DNA of 64,000 bases from Bosea sp. BIWAKO-01 (GTDB lineage: Bacteria; Pseudomonadota; Alphaproteobacteria; Rhizobiales; Beijerinckiaceae), in the NCBI RefSeq assembly GCF_001748145.1, contig NZ_BCQA01000001.1, positions 3,126,501-3,190,500 of the forward strand, given 5' to 3'. The notes under the pieces are model-generated. The model did not search any database, had not been told where the DNA came from, and saw only the letters and a list, made by a program, of their open reading frames with translations. The stretch's first letter is position 1, and every line of letters starts with the position of its first letter. This document shows positions 8,621 to 21,695 of the stretch, one piece after another. The translations under genes and the position numbers were made by a program.

Positions 8621-10807
8621 ATGAGCGAGGTTGAGGCAGGCATCGAAACAGGCGGCACGGTCGACGTGCTGATCCCACTCGCGCTCGATCAGGCCTATAG
8701 TTATGCGGTTCCAGGCGGGCTCGCGCTTAAACCCGGCGATATCGTGCAGGTGCCGCTGGGCCCGCGCGAAACCATTGGTGTCGTCTGGAGCCTGGGCTCG
8801 GGGCGTGGCGGCAACTTGAAGCGCGTCAGCGCCAAGGTGGACATGCCGCCGCTGGATCCGGCCCTCATGAGGCTGGTCGACTGGGTTGCCTGGTACACGC
8901 TTGCGGCCAAGGGTTCGGTGCTGGCGCTTGCGCTGCGGCGGCCGCCCGATGATACGCCGGAACGACCGAAGATGGGCGTCCGACTCGTCGGGCGGCCGCC
9001 GCAGCGCATGACGCCGGCCCGGGCGCGTGCCATCGCGGCGGCGGAGGGTGGCCTGCTGATCGCGAAATCGGCGCTGGCCGAGACGGCCTCGGTGAGTGGC
9101 GCGGTGATCGATTCGCTCGTCGATGCGGGAACCTTTGCCATCGAGGCGCTGCCACGTGGTGAGGTGGTCGACGTTCCCGATCCGGATCACGCGCGACCGG
9201 CCCTGTCGGCGGGACAGGCCGAGGCGGCGACGGCACTGGTTGCGTCCGTCAAGGCGGCGGGCTCCGGCGTGACCCTGCTCGAAGGCGTCACGGGATCGGG
9301 CAAGACGGAGGTCTATTTCGAAGCTGTGGCGGAGGCGATCCGGCTCGGGCGCCAGAGCCTGATCCTGATGCCGGAAATCGCGTTGACGGCGCAGTTCATC
9401 GACCGCTTCGAGGCCCGGTTTGGCGTGCGGCCCGGGCTCTGGCACTCGGCGGTCTCGGGGCGGCGGCGGGAGCGGCTGCAGGCGGCGATCGCAAGCGGCG
9501 AGGCGAGAGTGGTGGCCGGCGCGCGCTCGGCCCTATTCCTGCCCTACCGCGATCTCGGGCTGATCGTCGTCGATGAAGAGCACGAGGCCGCCTACAAGCA
9601 GGAGGACGGCGTCAGCTATCATGCCCGCGACATGGCGGTGGTGCGCGGCATGATCGAGAAGGCGCCGGTCATCCTCACCTCTGCGACGCCTTCGCTGGAA
9701 ACCCGCGTCAATGCCGAGCGCGGGCGCTATGCCTATCTGAAACTGCCGGAACGTTTTGGCGGGCGGGAATTGCCGACGCTCGATCTGGTTGACCTCAAGC
9801 GCGACAAGCCCGAACGCGGGCGCTGGATTTCCGGCGCGCTCGTCAACGCCATCACGACCAATCTGGAGGCGAAGGAGCAGTCGCTGCTGTTCCTGAACCG
9901 CCGCGGCTATGCGCCTCTGACGCTCTGCCGTGATTGCGGTCACCGGTTCCAATGCCCGAACTGCTCGGCCTGGCTGGTCGATCATCGCTTTCGCCGCGCG
10001 CTAGTCTGCCATCATTGCGGCCATGTCGAACGCCGGCCGCATGAATGCCCGGCCTGTCATGCGCCGGAAAGCCTCGCGGCCTGCGGACCCGGTGTCGAAC
10101 GGCTTGCGGAAGAGGTCGCGACGCTGTTCCCCGATGCGCGTTCGATCGTACTCTCAAGCGATTTTCCCGGCGGTACCGAACGGCTGAAGCAGGAACTGAT
10201 GGCAGTGGCGGAGGGGGAGTTCGATATCGTCATCGGTACGCAGCTCGTCGCCAAGGGGCATAATTTTCCGGGGATGACACTGGTCGGCGTCGTCGATGCC
10301 GATCTCGGCCTGACCTCTGGCGATCCCCGCGCGGCCGAGCGAACCTTCCAGGTCCTGCGACAAGTGACGGGGCGGGCAGGCCGGGGCGAGAAACCAGGCC
10401 GGGCCCTGCTGCAGACCCATGATCCCAGCCATCCGGTGCTCAAGGCGCTGATCTCGGGCGACCCGGAGCGGTTTTATGCCGCAGAGGCGGCGTCTCGTGA
10501 GGCCGCCGGCCTGCCGCCCTTTGGACGTCTTGCCGGATTGATCGTCTCCGCCAAGAGCCAGGCGGAGGCCGAAAATCATGCCCGCGCACTGGCGCGCTGT
10601 GCGGCGCCACCGGACGGAGTCGCCGTTCTGGGCCCCGCAGAAGCCCCTCTTGCCGTGCTGCGGGGGCGGCATCGCATGCGTTTGATCGTGAAAACGGCAC
10701 GTGAGGTCAATCTGCAGGATTACCTGCGTGCCTGGCTGAAGAACGCTCCGCGAGCGAAGGGTTCCGTCCGGGTTCAGGTCGATGTCGACCCGCAAAGCTT
10801 CCTGTGA
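8621..10807 (+). CDS. priA: Primosomal protein N' (replication restart helicase PriA)
   Basis: A 728-residue superfamily 2 3'-5' DNA helicase that reloads the replisome at stalled forks. It has an N-terminal DNA-binding domain, Walker A GVTGSGKT at 222-229, the DEEH box at 318-321, and helicase motif III LTSATPSLE. Eight cysteines (436, 439, 445, 448, 463, 466, 476, 479) form the two zinc sites inserted in the helicase core. Motif V/VI appears as GTQLVAKGHNFPG and QVTGRAGRG. The 76-bp divergent spacer to xerC must hold both promoters. Confidence 0.96.
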   Translation: MSEVEAGIETGGTVDVLIPLALDQAYSYAVPGGLALKPGDIVQVPLGPRETIGVVWSLGSGRGGNLKRVSAKVDMPPLDPALMRLVDWVAWYTLAAKGSVLALALRRPPDDTPERPKMGVRLVGRPPQRMTPARARAIAAAEGGLLIAKSALAETASVSGAVIDSLVDAGTFAIEALPRGEVVDVPDPDHARPALSAGQAEAATALVASVKAAGSGVTLLEGVTGSGKTEVYFEAVAEAIRLGRQSLILMPEIALTAQFIDRFEARFGVRPGLWHSAVSGRRRERLQAAIASGEARVVAGARSALFLPYRDLGLIVVDEEHEAAYKQEDGVSYHARDMAVVRGMIEKAPVILTSATPSLETRVNAERGRYAYLKLPERFGGRELPTLDLVDLKRDKPERGRWISGALVNAITTNLEAKEQSLLFLNRRGYAPLTLCRDCGHRFQCPNCSAWLVDHRFRRALVCHHCGHVERRPHECPACHAPESLAACGPGVERLAEEVATLFPDARSIVLSSDFPGGTERLKQELMAVAEGEFDIVIGTQLVAKGHNFPGMTLVGVVDADLGLTSGDPRAAERTFQVLRQVTGRAGRGEKPGRALLQTHDPSHPVLKALISGDPERFYAAEAASREAAGLPPFGRLAGLIVSAKSQAEAENHARALARCAAPPDGVAVLGPAEAPLAVLRGRHRMRLIVKTAREVNLQDYLRAWLKNAPRAKGSVRVQVDVDPQSFL

Positions 10808-11018
10808 GTGCAGGGCCCGGCTGCGGAAAACGGCCCCGTTGATCGCGATCTACGGATTGCGCCCCCCAAAGCCTCATGTTAGTGCACCGCCACATTTCGG
10901 ACGCAAGGTGCGCACTCGCGCGGTTTTCGTCTGTCTGAAACATCGCAGCGCCAGGACGATGCACTCCACCTTCATCAGGAAGGTCGCCGGTGCAGTCCAT
11001 TGAACGAGAGATGTGAGC

Positions 11019-11590
11019 GTGGCTGAAGGCGGATCGCAGGATCAGACATTGGTGTCGGGCGTAGCCGGGCGCTATGCCACGGCGTTATTCGAACTGGCTT
11101 CGGAGGCCAGTGCGATCGACGCCGTTTCGGCCGATCTCGACGCATTCAGCGCGATGATCGCCGAGAGCGACGATCTGAAGCGGCTGATCAGCAGCCCGGT
11201 CTTCACGGCCGAGGAGCAGGTCTCTGCGATCACCGCCCTGCTGGCCAAGGCGGGCATCGGCGGTATCGCCGGCAATTTCATCGGTTTCGTCGCCAGCAAG
11301 CGCCGGCTGTTCGCGCTGCCGGGCATGATCAGCGGTTATCGTGCGCTCGTCGCCGAAGCCAAGGGCATCGTCAGTGCCGAAGTCACGGTCGCCGAGGAGC
11401 CGTCGGCCAAGCGCCTCGACGAGATCCGCGCGACGCTCAAGGATGTGGCGGGCAAGGATGTTGCCGTCGCTATCAAGGTCGATCCGGCCATCATTGGCGG
11501 TCTCGTCGTCAAGATGGGCTCGCGGATGGTCGACGCCTCGCTGAAAACCAAACTCAATTCAATTCGTCTTGCCATGAAAGAGGTCGGCTG

Positions 11591-11591
<1 letters not shown>
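11019..11591 (+). CDS. atpH: ATP synthase F1 subunit delta
   Basis: Delta is the stator subunit joining F1 to the peripheral stalk. The 190 residues show the N-terminal helical domain ([14 protein letters not shown]) and the conserved C-terminal [20 protein letters not shown]. Two GTG codons six bases apart could start it; 11019 is preferred since GAGAG lies eight bases upstream, while it is only two bases from the GTG at 11013. It opens the atpHAGDC operon. About 210 bp separate it from priA and should hold the operon promoter, but no convincing -35/-10 pair was found. The stop overlaps the atpA start by one base. Confidence 0.95.
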
Positions 11592-13120
<1,529 letters not shown>

Positions 13121-13163
13121 GGTCGACCGGGGTCTCATCACCCCGGCAATATGAGGATCGTCG

Positions 13164-14033
13164 ATGCCTTCATTGAAGGATCTGCGAAATCGTATCGCCT
13201 CAGTGAAGGCGACGCAGAAGATCACCAAGGCCATGCAGATGGTCGCGGCTGCCAAGCTGCGCCGCGCCCAGAGCGCGGCGGAAGCGGCGCGTCCCTATGC
13301 CGAGCGCATGGAGACGGTGCTTGCCAGTCTGGCTGCCGGTGTCGCCGGTGACGGCGCTCCAAGGCTGATTGGCGGCACGGGCTCGGACAAGGTCCATCTG
13401 CTCGTCGTCTGCACGGCCGAGCGCGGCCTGTGCGGCGCCTTCAACTCCTCGATCGCGCGTCTGGCGCGTGACAAGGCGCTGGCGCTGAAGGCCGAGGGCA
13501 AGACGGTCAAGATCATCTGCGTCGGCAAGAAGGGCTATGACATCCTGCGCCGGCAGTTCGAGCAGGACATCATCGAGCTGGTCGACCTGCGCGGCTTCAA
13601 GCAAGTCGGCTTCGTCAATGCCGAGTCGATCGCGCAGAAGGTCCTGGCACGCTTCGACGCTGGCGAGTTCGATGTTGCGACGCTGTTCTTCTCGAAGTTC
13701 AGGTCGGTGATTTCGCAGATTCCGACGGCCCAGCGCATCATTCCGGCCGAGATTCCGGCGGGGACCAAGACGACCGACGCTGTCTACGAGTACGAGCCCG
13801 ACGAGGGCGAAATTCTCGACGTTCTGCTGCCGCGCAACCTGACTGTCCAGGTGCTGCGGGCGCTTCTCGAGAATGCCGCCTCCGAGCAGGGCGCGCGCAT
13901 GTCGGCGATGGATTCCGCCACGCGTAACGCCGGTGAGATGATCAAGAAGCAGACGCAGCTCTACAACCGCTCGCGTCAGGCGATGATCACCAAGGAACTC
14001 ATCGAAATCATCTCTGGCGCGGAAGCGCTCTAA
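13164..14033 (+). CDS. atpG: ATP synthase F1 subunit gamma
   Basis: The central rotor shaft of F1, 289 residues. The N-terminal [20 protein letters not shown] and the C-terminal [14 protein letters not shown] with its coiled-coil helix to the end are both diagnostic. GGCAATATGAGGATCGTCG precedes the ATG, with GAGG at ribosome-binding distance. It lies 43 bp after atpA in the expected order. Confidence 0.98.
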   Translation: MPSLKDLRNRIASVKATQKITKAMQMVAAAKLRRAQSAAEAARPYAERMETVLASLAAGVAGDGAPRLIGGTGSDKVHLLVVCTAERGLCGAFNSSIARLARDKALALKAEGKTVKIICVGKKGYDILRRQFEQDIIELVDLRGFKQVGFVNAESIAQKVLARFDAGEFDVATLFFSKFRSVISQIPTAQRIIPAEIPAGTKTTDAVYEYEPDEGEILDVLLPRNLTVQVLRALLENAASEQGARMSAMDSATRNAGEMIKKQTQLYNRSRQAMITKELIEIISGAEAL

Positions 14034-14040
14034 CGCCTGA

Positions 14041-15576
<1,536 letters not shown>

Positions 15577-15663
15577 TCCGCTGGGGCAACGGCTGTCCGG
15601 GGTGGCGTTGAGCCAGCCCCGGAGAGCCTCGCCCGAGCATCGACGACACAGGCCTTGGCCTGG

Positions 15664-15695
15664 ATCCCGGCTCCACGCTGCGCTCCGGCCGGGAT
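15664..15695 (-). repeat. REP-like palindromic element, copy 1
   Basis: The atpD-atpC spacer contains ATCCCGGC (15664-15671) and its exact inverted copy GCCGGGAT (15688-15695) around a 16-base core. Read on the reverse strand it resembles the element at 41091-41120: both follow CCCGG-n-CGGAGC-nn-AGCG, then GA and CCGGG. Two similar copies in non-coding gaps point to a dispersed intergenic repeat family rather than a gene-specific signal. Confidence 0.5.
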
Positions 15696-15720
15696 GACTG
15701 AAGCAGCGGGAGAGCCCTTG

Positions 15721-16134
15721 ATGGCCACCTTCAAGTTCGAACTCGTCTCGCCGGAGAACATCCTGTTCTCGGGCGACGTCGTCAGTGTCATCGTGCCGTC
15801 GGTCGAGGGCGAGATGACCATTCTCGCCGGCCACGTGCCGATCGTCGCCGCGCTGAAGCCGGGTATCGTCCTGGCTCAGACCGGCCCCGGCAACGGCAAG
15901 GAGTTCTTTGTCGGCGGCGGCATTGTCGAGGTCAACCAGACCGCGCTGACGATCCTGGCCGAGCAGGCACGCTTTATCGAGGACGTCGACAACGATGTTC
16001 TCGACGCGGAAATCCTGACGGCTGAGACCCGCCTCGCGGCAGCCCCGAACGAGGACGAACAGCGCCGCCTGCAGGAGCTGTTGATCCAGCTCCAGGAGTT
16101 CAAGGGCATGTTCCAGGAGCGCAAGGCTGCGTGA
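15721..16134 (+). CDS. atpC: ATP synthase F1 subunit epsilon
   Basis: Epsilon is the rotor-foot and inhibitory subunit, 137 residues. The beta-sandwich domain begins MATFKFELVSPENILFSGDV and includes EGEMTILAGHVPIVAALKPG; the C-terminal helical hairpin is rich in Glu and Arg. The ATG at 15721 is preceded by GGGAGAG. Longer in-frame starts translate the intergenic repeat and are rejected. It ends the operon just before a strong terminator. Confidence 0.96.
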   Translation: MATFKFELVSPENILFSGDVVSVIVPSVEGEMTILAGHVPIVAALKPGIVLAQTGPGNGKEFFVGGGIVEVNQTALTILAEQARFIEDVDNDVLDAEILTAETRLAAAPNEDEQRRLQELLIQLQEFKGMFQERKAA

Positions 16135-16159
16135 GATCGCGTATCCTGAGATGACATTG

Positions 16160-16184
16160 GGGCCGCGCGAGCGGCCCTTTTTCT
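16160..16184 (+). terminator. Rho-independent terminator of atpHAGDC
   Basis: A GC-rich hairpin GGGCCGC-GCGA-GCGGCCC (16160-16177) is followed by TTTTTCTT. It begins 25 bases after the atpC stop and before the convergent rppH gene. It is the clearest intrinsic terminator in the window. Confidence 0.88.
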
Positions 16185-16203
16185 TGCCTGCTGCGTCCCG
16201 AGG

Positions 16204-16701
16204 TCACGCCGGGCTGGCGAAATGGCCGAAGGCCTCTACCACGCGCTCATAGGTCGGGCGCTTGAACGGCGTCACGCGCGCGGGCATCTCGGCCAGCGGC
16301 AACCAAGCCCATTCGGTGAATTCCGGCGGGGAAGCCCCGTTCGGGCGGCCGATATCGATCGCTGACTCGTTGCCGGTAAAGCGGAACGCGACCCAGCGCT
16401 GCTCCTGCCCCGCGAAACGATCGAGCCGATGCGGCGGCCCGTCATAGGGCGGGAAGTCGTAGCGCCACCACTCCGCGGTGACGCCCAGAAGTGCGGCCTC
16501 GCTGATGCCGGTTTCCTCGGCCAGCTCGCGTCGCGCCGCTGCGACGATCTCCTCCGCCGGATCGATGCCGCCCTGCGGCATCTGCCAGTCACGCCCGGCG
16601 TGGACGATCTCCGGGCCGTCGCTCCATGAGCGTCCGGCAAAGACCAGCCCCTGTGCATTGAAGAGAGCGATGCCGACATTGGGCCGATAGGGTTTGTCCA
16701 T
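16204..16701 (-). CDS. rppH: RNA pyrophosphohydrolase, Nudix family (RppH)
   Basis: A 165-residue Nudix hydrolase. RppH removes pyrophosphate from the 5' end of triphosphorylated mRNAs and starts their decay; members also act on dinucleoside polyphosphates. The opening KPYRPNVGIALFN, the WQMPQGGID segment and the Nudix box GGIDPAEEIVAAARRELAEETGI read as GX5EX7REUXEEXGU, with LDRFAGQEQRWVAFRFTG after it. The start MDKPYRPNVG at 16701 matches the family. It ends 19 bases past the atp terminator and lies 14 bases downstream of putA. Confidence 0.9.
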   Translation of the reverse strand: MDKPYRPNVGIALFNAQGLVFAGRSWSDGPEIVHAGRDWQMPQGGIDPAEEIVAAARRELAEETGISEAALLGVTAEWWRYDFPPYDGPPHRLDRFAGQEQRWVAFRFTGNESAIDIGRPNGASPPEFTEWAWLPLAEMPARVTPFKRPTYERVVEAFGHFASPA

Positions 16702-16715
16702 CGGCCCTGCTTCCC

Positions 16716-19700
16716 TCATTCGCCCATTGCGATCAAGCTGGCATTGCCGCCAGCCGCGGCCGTGTTGACCGTGACCGTCTGCTCCGTCGCGAAACGGGCG
16801 AGATAATGCGGGCCGCCAGCCTTGGGGCCGGTGCCGGACAGGCCGTGGCCGCCAAAGGGCTGCACGCCGACGACGGCGCCGATGATGTTGCGGTTGATAT
16901 AGACATTGCCGGTAGAGAGCCGCTCGGCGACCCGCTCGACCGTGGTCTCGATGCGTGAATGCACGCCGAGCGTCAGTCCATACCCGGTGGCCTCGATCTG
17001 CTCGATGACCTTGTCGAGCTCCCCGGCCTTCCAGCGCACGACATGCAGGATGGGGCCGAAATGCTCCTGGGTGAGGTCGGAAATGCCGTCGAGCTTGACG
17101 ATATGCGGTGCGACAAAGGTGCCGCCGAGCGCCGGCGTGCTGCCGGCCCATTCGACCCGGCCCTGGGCGCGCATCGCAGCGACATGATTGTCGAGCCGGC
17201 TCTTGGCGGCGGCATCGATCACCGGACCGACATGAACGTCGATGGCGCGCGGATCGCCGAGCTTCAGCTCCTTCCCGGCACCGACGATCATCTCGAGGAT
17301 CTTGTCGGCGACATCCTCCTGCACCACCAGGAGGCGCAGCGCCGAGCAGCGCTGCCCGGCCGAGCGGAAGGCCGACATCACGACGTCGTCGGCGACCTGC
17401 TCCGGCAGGGCGGTCGCATCGACGATCATGGCGTTGAGGCCGCCGGTCTCGGCGATCAACGGGACGATCGGCCCGTCCTTGGCGGCGAGCGTCCGGTTGA
17501 TGGCGCGCGCCGTTGCCGTCGAGCCGGTGAAGGCGACGCCGGCCACGGCGGGATGAGCGACGAGTCGGGCGCCGACCTTGCCGTCTCCCGGCACGAGATG
17601 CAGGGCGGAGGCGGGAATGCCGGCATCATGGAGCAGGCGGACGGTCACGGCGGCGATCAGTGGCGTCTGCGGGGCCGGCTTGGCGACGACGCTATTGCCG
17701 GCGACGAGCGCCGCAACGACCTGGCCCGAGAAGATGGCCAGCGGGAAATTCCAGGGCGCGATGCAGACGAACGGCCCGCGTCCGCGCAGGATGAGGCGGT
17801 TCTCCTCACCCGTCGGGCCGGGCAGCACCTGCGGCGTGGCGAAATGCGCTTCTGCTTCGGCCGCGTAGTAACGGCAGAAATCGACGGCCTCGCGCACCTC
17901 GGAAATGGCATCGTCAAGCGTCTTGCCGGCTTCGGCCTGGAGCAGCGCGAGCAGCAGGCCGCGGCGTTCCTCCATCAGGTCTGCAGCCTTGCGCAGGGCG
18001 GCGGCGCGCGTCCGGGCCGGGGTGCGGTTCCAGTTGGTGAAGCCGGCCTGGGCTGCCTCGATGGCGCGATCGGCCAGGGCATCATCGGCTTCCAGGACGG
18101 TCCCGACCTGCCGGGCATCGATCGGGGACAGGACGGGGCGGGAGACGCCACCGGCCGGCTTGCCGTCGATGATCACCGTCGCCTCGGGGAACGGCTTGGC
18201 TGCTGCCTTGCCGATCTCCGACTGAAGCGCGGCGAGGCTGGCCTCATGCCCAAGCTCGACGCCGGCCGAGTTCTTGCGCGAGGCGCCAAACATGTCGGCG
18301 GGAAGCGGAATGCGGCGATGGCGAGCCGCCGCCGAGGTGCCGATGATGTCGGCAGGTGGCACGAGCAACTGTGCGACCGGCACGTCAGGGTCGCCGGACA
18401 CGCTGACGAAGGAGGAGTTCGCACCGTTCTCGAGCAGGCGACGCACGAGATAGGCGAGCAGATCCTGATGGCCGCCGACCGGGGCGTAGGTGCGGCAGGC
18501 GAAGCCGGAATCCTCCTGGAGCAGCTTCTCGTAGAGCGCCTCGCCCATGCCGTGCAGGCGCTGGAACTCGAAGCCCTGGGAGCCACCCGCCATCTCGGCG
18601 ACCGCTGCGACCGTCAATGCGTTGTGGGTGGCAAATTGCGGAATGATGCGTGGACGCAAGGCCAGCAGCTGCGCGGCGCAGGCCTCGTAGTTGAGGTCGG
18701 TCATCGCCTTTCGGCTGAACACGGGGTAGTCGGAAAGGCCGCGCTCCTGGGCGCGCTTCAGCTCGGTATCCCAGTAGGCGCCCTTGACCAGGCGCACCAT
18801 CATGCGGCGGTTGTGTCGCTCGGCCAGGGCCGCGATATGGTCGATCACCGCCGAGGCGCGCTTCTGGTAGGCCTGGATCGCGAGGCCGAAACCGTCCCAG
18901 CCGGCGAGCGACGGATCGGCCGTCACCGCATCAATGACGTCGAGCGAGAGTTCCAGCCTGTCGGCTTCCTCAGCGTCGATCGTGAAATTCAGGTCGTAGC
19001 CCTTGGCCTGCTGGGCCAGCTTGATGACCTTGGGCACGAGTTCGCTCAGCACGCGCTCGTGACTGGTGGCGTCATAGCGCGGATGCAGGGCCGAGAGCTT
19101 GACCGAGATGCCAGGCCGGTTCGGCAGAGGCTCATTGCCGGCCGAGCGGCCGATCGCGTCGATGGCGGCGGCGTAAGAGGCGAAGTAGCGGTCGGCATCG
19201 GCCTGGGTGCGTGCGCCTTCGCCGAGCATGTCGAAGGAATAGCGATAGAGCTTGCCGCTGCCCGAGCGAGCGCGCTTCAGTGCCTCCTCGATGGTCTGGC
19301 CGAGCACGAAATGATTGCCCATGACACGCATTGCCTGGCGGGTGGCGGTGCGGACGGCCGGCAGTCCGAGGCGCTTCGACAGGTTGCCGATGATGCTGGT
19401 CGGTGTCTCGCCCGGCTGGATGATGCGGGCAGTGATGCCAAGCGCCCAGGACGAAGCCGAGATCAGGAAAGCATCCGACTTGGATTCGTGATGGGCGAAA
19501 TCACCCTGGCCCAGCTTGTCCTCGATCAACTGGTCGGCGGTCGTGGAATCCGGCACGCGCAGCAGCGCTTCGGCCAGAACCATCAGCGCAAGCCCCTCCT
19601 TGGTCGAGAGTGAGTACTCGCGCAGGAGTTCTTCGATGCCACCCAGGCCGACCTTGCGGGTTCGGATGGCCTCGATCAGCCCGGTCGCGCGCTGGTCGAT

Positions 19701-19835
19701 TCTCGCCTTGGCCGCCGGTTCGCGCCTGGCGCCGGCAAGCAACCGTGCCGCAATCGTCGCATCGTCTTCGGCATAGGGGGCCCGGAAGGCGTAGCGAGCA
19801 GACGTGGCGACCGGACGGGGGGCAGGAGCGGCCAT
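16716..19835 (-). CDS. putA: Bifunctional proline dehydrogenase / L-glutamate gamma-semialdehyde dehydrogenase
   Basis: Oxidises proline to glutamate in two channelled steps. The 1039-residue protein has a FAD-binding PRODH barrel (about 180-490, with RLVKGAYWDTE and YAPVGGHQDLLAYLVRRLLENG) and an NAD-dependent aldehyde dehydrogenase half (about 560-1010) with Glu796 and catalytic Cys830 in SAGQRCSALR. The C-terminal stretch is short, so this is the compact type of PutA. The N-terminus lacks an obvious ribbon-helix-helix repressor domain, fitting a separate regulator: the Lrp-type gene diverges at 19964. The start MAAPAPRPVATSARYAFRAP at 19835 is preferred; an in-frame start at 19898 would run into the shared promoter. 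Confidence 0.96.
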   Translation of the reverse strand: MAAPAPRPVATSARYAFRAPYAEDDATIAARLLAGARREPAAKARIDQRATGLIEAIRTRKVGLGGIEELLREYSLSTKEGLALMVLAEALLRVPDSTTADQLIEDKLGQGDFAHHESKSDAFLISASSWALGITARIIQPGETPTSIIGNLSKRLGLPAVRTATRQAMRVMGNHFVLGQTIEEALKRARSGSGKLYRYSFDMLGEGARTQADADRYFASYAAAIDAIGRSAGNEPLPNRPGISVKLSALHPRYDATSHERVLSELVPKVIKLAQQAKGYDLNFTIDAEEADRLELSLDVIDAVTADPSLAGWDGFGLAIQAYQKRASAVIDHIAALAERHNRRMMVRLVKGAYWDTELKRAQERGLSDYPVFSRKAMTDLNYEACAAQLLALRPRIIPQFATHNALTVAAVAEMAGGSQGFEFQRLHGMGEALYEKLLQEDSGFACRTYAPVGGHQDLLAYLVRRLLENGANSSFVSVSGDPDVPVAQLLVPPADIIGTSAAARHRRIPLPADMFGASRKNSAGVELGHEASLAALQSEIGKAAAKPFPEATVIIDGKPAGGVSRPVLSPIDARQVGTVLEADDALADRAIEAAQAGFTNWNRTPARTRAAALRKAADLMEERRGLLLALLQAEAGKTLDDAISEVREAVDFCRYYAAEAEAHFATPQVLPGPTGEENRLILRGRGPFVCIAPWNFPLAIFSGQVVAALVAGNSVVAKPAPQTPLIAAVTVRLLHDAGIPASALHLVPGDGKVGARLVAHPAVAGVAFTGSTATARAINRTLAAKDGPIVPLIAETGGLNAMIVDATALPEQVADDVVMSAFRSAGQRCSALRLLVVQEDVADKILEMIVGAGKELKLGDPRAIDVHVGPVIDAAAKSRLDNHVAAMRAQGRVEWAGSTPALGGTFVAPHIVKLDGISDLTQEHFGPILHVVRWKAGELDKVIEQIEATGYGLTLGVHSRIETTVERVAERLSTGNVYINRNIIGAVVGVQPFGGHGLSGTGPKAGGPHYLARFATEQTVTVNTAAAGGNASLIAMGE

Positions 19836-19963
19836 GGAGCGATTCCGAATGAATGACGGGATGATTTCAAGGATCACGCTTGTGTGGCCGGATATCAATG
19901 GTCATTTTCTGCTTATGGCTTTATCTATCTTCGAGTATTTTGGAATTTGCAGAGAATAATCCC

Positions 19964-20419
19964 GTGCTTGATCGAACCGACCGGCGGATCCTCGCGATGC
20001 TGCAATCCGACGGACGCATTGCCGGCGTCGAACTGGCTGAAAAGGTCGGCCTGTCGCCGACAGCGACCGGCGAGCGACTGAAGCGCCTCTCGCGTGAAGG
20101 CTACATCACAGGCTATCGCGCGACGCTCGATCCGCTGAAGCTCGGGCTGCATCTGCTGGTCTTCGTCGAGGTCTATCTCGACAAGACGACGCCCGACGCC
20201 TTCGAGCGTTTCGCAACGGCGGTGAAGCGGGCGCCCGAAGTGCTGGAATGCCACATGGTTGCCGGCGGATTCGACTATCTCGTGAAGACGCGGGTGGCCG
20301 ATATGAACGCCTATCGCCGTTTTCTCGGCGAAGTGCTGCTGGCGCTGCCGGCAGTGCGCGAGACGCGAACCTATGCCGTGATGGAAGAGGTCAAGACCGA
20401 CGGAGCGCTGCCACTCTAG
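19964..20419 (+). CDS. putR: Lrp/AsnC family regulator, PutR-like proline activator
   Basis: A 151-residue regulator with an N-terminal helix-turn-helix (LDRTDRRILAMLQSDGRI, then LAEKVGLSPTATGERLKRL) and a RAM/AsnC ligand domain (GLHLLVFVEVYL, VAGGFDYLVKTRV). It diverges from putA with about 130 bp between, the classical arrangement where an Lrp-type protein activates putA in response to proline. A GTG at 19964 is chosen as start because it puts the helix-turn-helix at the normal place; upstream in-frame ATGs would add an unlikely hydrophobic leader. The ribosome-binding site is weak (AGAGAAT). Confidence 0.88.
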   Translation: MLDRTDRRILAMLQSDGRIAGVELAEKVGLSPTATGERLKRLSREGYITGYRATLDPLKLGLHLLVFVEVYLDKTTPDAFERFATAVKRAPEVLECHMVAGGFDYLVKTRVADMNAYRRFLGEVLLALPAVRETRTYAVMEEVKTDGALPL

Positions 20420-20611
20420 CCGATCGCGGCCAGGCCTGGTGACGTCGCGTTATATTTTAGGCGCAGTGCATGCATTTTCGGCGCTATGCGCTTGACCTTG
20501 TTTTGTATTCGGCCAGTTTGAGCATAGGACGCGACGGCATGGGATTTGCTGGGTCGCGTTCCGTTCAAAGGTCTTCCCGACCTGCCTGCATGCGATGATC
20601 CGGAGCTGCCG

Positions 20612-21670
20612 ATGTCGACGAACCCGTTCCGCCCCACGATGCTCTCCCGGCGCGGGATGAGCCGTGCGCTGGGCGCCCTGGGGCTCGCCGCAGCCTGCCT
20701 GACCGGCGCGGGTACCGCTTTCGCTCAGACCGCCGTTCGCTTCACGCTCGACTGGCGCTTCGAAGGCCCGGCTGCGCTGTTTCTGATGGCGCAGGAGAAG
20801 GGCTATTTCAAAGCCGAGGGCCTCGACGTCACGATCGACACGGGCAACGGCTCGCGCGAAGCGATCCCGCGGGTGGCGTCCGGCACCTACGATGCCGGCT
20901 TCGGCGACGTGAATTCGCTGATCCGGTTCCGCGACGAGAATCCCAGCGTCGATCTGAAGGCGGTGATGATGGTCTATGACCGGCCGCCCTTCTCGATCGT
21001 CGGCCGCAAGAGCCGTGGCATCAGCGCCGACGTGAAGAGCCTCGAGGGCAAGAAATTCGGCGCGCCGGCGGCGGACGCGGCCTTTGCGCAATGGCCGATC
21101 TTCAAGACCGTCAACAAGCTCGACGACAGCAAGATGCGGATGGAGAATGTCGGCTTCCCCGTGCGTGAGCCGATGTTGGCCTCAGGCGAGGTCGACGCGG
21201 TGTTCGGCTTCGCGAACTCCTCCTATATCAACCTGAAATCACGCGGCGTGCCCGTCGACGACATCGTCACCATGCTGATGTCGGATTACGGCGTCGAGCT
21301 CTACGGCAATGTCGTGATGGTCTCCCCGAAATTCGCGGCTGAAAAACCCGAGGCCGTGCGCGCGCTGCTCCGGGCGATCACCAAGGGCGTTCGCGACACG
21401 GTGGCCGACCCGGAACTCGGCGGCAAGCTCGTGATCCAGCGCAACGATGTCGCCAAGCTCGAGGTCGAGGTCGAGCGCCTCAAGATGACGATCGCCCAGA
21501 ATGTCATGACGCCAGCGGTCAAGGCCGATGGCTTTGGCGGTATCGACAAGGCGCGCTGGGAGCGGGCGCTCGACCAGATCGGGCTGACCTTCACGTTCAA
21601 GGACAAGACGAAGGCCGGGGCGGCTTTCGATGACAGCTACCTGCCGCCTGTGGCCGAGCGGAAGTTCTGA
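20612..21670 (+). CDS. ABC transporter substrate-binding protein, NMT1/THI5-like (SsuA/TauA fold)
   Basis: A 352-residue periplasmic binding protein. The signal peptide runs through about residue 38 (SRALGALGLAAACLTGAGTAFAQ). The mature part opens VRFTLDWRFEGPAALFLMAQEKGYFKAEGL, the standard NMT1-like start, and contains GFGDVNSLI and FGFANSSY. The ATG at 20612 follows GGAG. The ATPase gene starts 25 bases after its stop and the permease follows, giving a complete importer. Substrates of this group include sulfonates, pyrimidine precursors and aromatic acids; the ligand here is not evident. Confidence 0.9.
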   Translation: MSTNPFRPTMLSRRGMSRALGALGLAAACLTGAGTAFAQTAVRFTLDWRFEGPAALFLMAQEKGYFKAEGLDVTIDTGNGSREAIPRVASGTYDAGFGDVNSLIRFRDENPSVDLKAVMMVYDRPPFSIVGRKSRGISADVKSLEGKKFGAPAADAAFAQWPIFKTVNKLDDSKMRMENVGFPVREPMLASGEVDAVFGFANSSYINLKSRGVPVDDIVTMLMSDYGVELYGNVVMVSPKFAAEKPEAVRALLRAITKGVRDTVADPELGGKLVIQRNDVAKLEVEVERLKMTIAQNVMTPAVKADGFGGIDKARWERALDQIGLTFTFKDKTKAGAAFDDSYLPPVAERKF

Positions 21671-21695
21671 TGCGCTCGACCTTGCAGGTTCGCGC

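Noticed and set aside
10808..11018. Promoter search ahead of atpH
   Set aside because: Several weak -35/-10 pairs can be drawn, none better than chance, so none is annotated.
16959..19613. 884-codon plus-strand frame opposite putA
   Set aside because: Antisense shadow; PutA catalytic residues are complete on the other strand.
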